Part shown: one piece after another, positions 5,535-6,635 of the stretch
How positions within the stretch are numbered: position 1 is the first letter of the stretch
Layout of the letters: each line of letters begins with the position of its first letter
NCBI GenBank assembly: GCA_019417795.1
Contig: DXUR01000147.1
Span: forward strand, 1 to 6,635
Source: Clostridiales bacterium
GTDB lineage: Bacteria > Bacillota_A > Clostridia > Oscillospirales > Oscillospiraceae
Reading direction: 5' to 3'
Length of the DNA stretch: 6,635 nt
Notes under the pieces: model-generated
Told to the model about the DNA's origin: nothing
The model's database searches: none
Seen by the model: only the letters and a program-made list of their open reading frames with translations
Translations under genes and position numbers: made by a program

Positions 5535-6407
5535 CTAAATATTGATGTCCTGAATAATGGCAATGACATCAATGTAATGAACTTTTCCTTGCGCAAGAGA
5601 AATATTTCGAATACCATTTTTATCTTCTTCTCGAACGCCATCCTCAATATCCATACCGCTATCTTGAATATCGTTTGTCTCCTGCTGGTTCTTCTTTCCA
5701 CTATCATTCAGTGCCATCATACGATTGATTTTTCGTTCAACATCACGACGATCAAATTCTCCACGATAAATACCGAGCACTGTGACTTTACCAATCTCAA
5801 TATCTGAAATACTGTACTGGCTTTCCATCTCATTTTCAGCGCTCATAGGGATTTTGAGCATCATATGCTCATTAGTACCGAATCTATGTGGAAGTTCACC
5901 ACAAAGTACATATGCAGATCCCTTAAACATAACTTCCATAAGAGATGTGAAGTTCATATTACCAATTCCCTCAACAGGAACCTGATTTACCAAGCCACTC
6001 ATCAGTGCTTTGGTAGCCATCACATCATCGGAATTTACAACGGTAAGGTAAACGTCCTTAATTTTCACCAAGTTACCAACCTTGCTATCATCTAAACGAC
6101 GTACCTCTTTAGCTTTCTCATAAATGGGCTTAAGGATTGTCGATTTAGAACTTACCACTTTTACAGTATCTTCCACTCGATTAGACCTGTTATGAGATAA
6201 ATTTCCATTCAGATCTATGCTTGGTAAATACTGTCCGATAACAGGAATTTTGGAAGCAGCACTCGTGGTAACATCGCCATCGCCAGCCATTGCTAATTCT
6301 GTATTCTTGATTCGAGTGATTTTTTCTACTATTTGATTATCAAATAACATTGAAATTTCTGATGCTTTCTCGTTATTGATATAGTAGATATTAAACATAT
6401 TCTTCAA
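5535..6407 (-). CDS. Unrecognised 290-aa soluble protein, operon partner of the AAA+ ATPase
   Basis: I cannot name this family with confidence. The N-terminus (FNIYYINNEKASEI, then LFDNQIVEKI) faintly recalls DUF6414-type proteins that open with a short strand and a YLD/N motif, but this is weak. A variable, Gly/Ser-rich stretch (40-80) follows, then a strand-rich core: KVGNLVKIKDVYLTVVNSDD (109-128), FKGSAYVLCGELPHRFG (161-177) and IGKVTVLGIYRGEF (205-218). An acidic, probably disordered linker (235-265) precedes a last strand pair (KVHYIDVIAIIQ). There is no signal peptide, membrane helix, Walker motif or obvious nuclease motif. The start is TTG at 6407, chosen because AGGAGG (6419-6414) is 6 bases upstream; the ATG at 6398 would be 15 bases away. 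It is the first gene of a two-gene operon and may be the sensor, substrate or effector controlled by the ATPase. Confidence 0.75.
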   Translation of the reverse strand: MKNMFNIYYINNEKASEISMLFDNQIVEKITRIKNTELAMAGDGDVTTSAASKIPVIGQYLPSIDLNGNLSHNRSNRVEDTVKVVSSKSTILKPIYEKAKEVRRLDDSKVGNLVKIKDVYLTVVNSDDVMATKALMSGLVNQVPVEGIGNMNFTSLMEVMFKGSAYVLCGELPHRFGTNEHMMLKIPMSAENEMESQYSISDIEIGKVTVLGIYRGEFDRRDVERKINRMMALNDSGKKNQQETNDIQDSGMDIEDGVREEDKNGIRNISLAQGKVHYIDVIAIIQDINI

Positions 6408-6455
6408 TTAGTTCCTCCTCGTAAGTGCTATATTTTTCCAAATACCTATTGGTAT
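6408..6455 (-). promoter_or_regulatory. Leader of the ATPase operon: strong ribosome site and short palindrome
   Basis: GAGGAGG (6420-6414) is a near-perfect ribosome site for the TTG start at 6407. ATACC-N4-GGTAT (6442-6455) is a small palindrome immediately after the stop of the HNH scrap and could be an operator. TATAGC near 6430 is the only -10-like hexamer, and it has no -35 box at a proper distance. The promoter may therefore lie further upstream, within the gene remnants. Confidence 0.4.
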
Positions 6456-6539
6456 CTATTCCTGCGCACCTTTTTTGAGATTACAATCACGACAAAGCAT
6501 TTGGCAGTTTTCTGGTGTGGTTTTATGTCTGCATAGCAT
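6456..6539 (-). pseudogene. C-terminal scrap of an HNH endonuclease
   Basis: The last 26-27 codons before TAG (6458-6456) read CRHKTTPENCQMLC then RDCNLKKGAQE. PENCQMLCRDCN with a following Lys is the typical end of an HNH nuclease zinc-binding core, in which the Asn and the CxxC pair hold the last helix. The earlier part, with the catalytic His and the first CxxC, is missing: upstream the sequence switches to an unrelated antitoxin-like frame. The fragment cannot be active. It lies directly upstream of the ATPase operon on the same strand. Confidence 0.7.
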
Positions 6540-6635
6540 GGTACTGCTCGTCGATCTCCTTTATGTTATAGTCCATCAGACCGGGAATCCCCATTTCGCC
6601 GCCGCATTCGTTGCAGAAAGCAGCCGTGATCTCAA
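6523..6635 (-). pseudogene. Truncated zinc-finger antitoxin-like protein (MqsA / Panacea-associated type), N-terminal part
   Basis: The frame enters from beyond the right edge and reads EITAAFCNECGGEMGIPGL then MDYNIKEIDEQY. A CxxC knuckle followed by IPGLxDYNxKEIDxQY is typical of the N-terminal zinc finger of XRE-containing antitoxin-like proteins related to MqsA and to SocA/Panacea proteins. In those the text continues into an HTH domain. Here the homology ends at EQY (about 6541) and the frame runs five meaningless codons into the HNH scrap before stopping at 6525-6523. I therefore call it a truncated gene joined to a foreign end. Its start is outside the window. Confidence 0.6.

Noticed and set aside
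5577..6095. Plus-strand frames opposite the 290-aa gene
   Set aside because: They are antisense to a frame with a strong ribosome site and tight operon spacing, and their products are unremarkable.

Overview
The window looks like a piece of accessory (mobile or defence-island) DNA from a gut Clostridia-type Firmicute, probably of the Oscillospiraceae/Faecalibacterium kind. This rests on the gene families seen (Tn4451-type TnpV, HicAB, XRE regulator, Eco57I-like methylase), on strong AGGAGG-type ribosome sites, and on a patchwork of GC-rich (about 60-67%) and AT-rich (about 32%) blocks. The genus is an inference.

Left part (1-2504). A DNA adenine methyltransferase gene of the Eco57I-like class (TTG start at 1982, minus strand) is followed, with a one-base TAATG overlap, by a second gene of which only 13 codons lie in the window. 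Together they look like a restriction-modification or related defence operon. Divergent from it is a small XRE-type repressor. The 177-bp gap between them holds two back-to-back promoters (both TTGTCA with 17-bp spacers) and an array of GAYAA-N5-TTATC sites repeating every 31 bp. The simplest reading is that the repressor controls both the methylase operon and itself.

Middle part (2505-4362). A HicAB toxin-antitoxin locus has a near-consensus promoter with an operator palindrome in its spacer. Unusually, 140 bp separate hicA from hicB. Two related GC-rich hairpin terminators flank the locus. A 118-aa minus-strand gene of unknown function follows, preceded by a reading frame that overlaps its start codon and looks like a gene remnant. 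Next is a plus-strand tnpV transposon gene broken by one frameshift and ended by a clear hairpin terminator.

Right part (4363-6635). A tight two-gene minus-strand operon encodes an unrecognised 290-aa soluble protein and then a 387-aa AAA+ ATPase. The ATPase has a Clp-type motor domain and an N-terminal domain that reads like a receiver fold. This pair is the best candidate here for an undescribed system. Upstream of it lie two fused gene scraps: the N-terminal part of a Zn-finger antitoxin-like protein and the last 26 or so codons of an HNH nuclease, a scar of repeated insertion and deletion.
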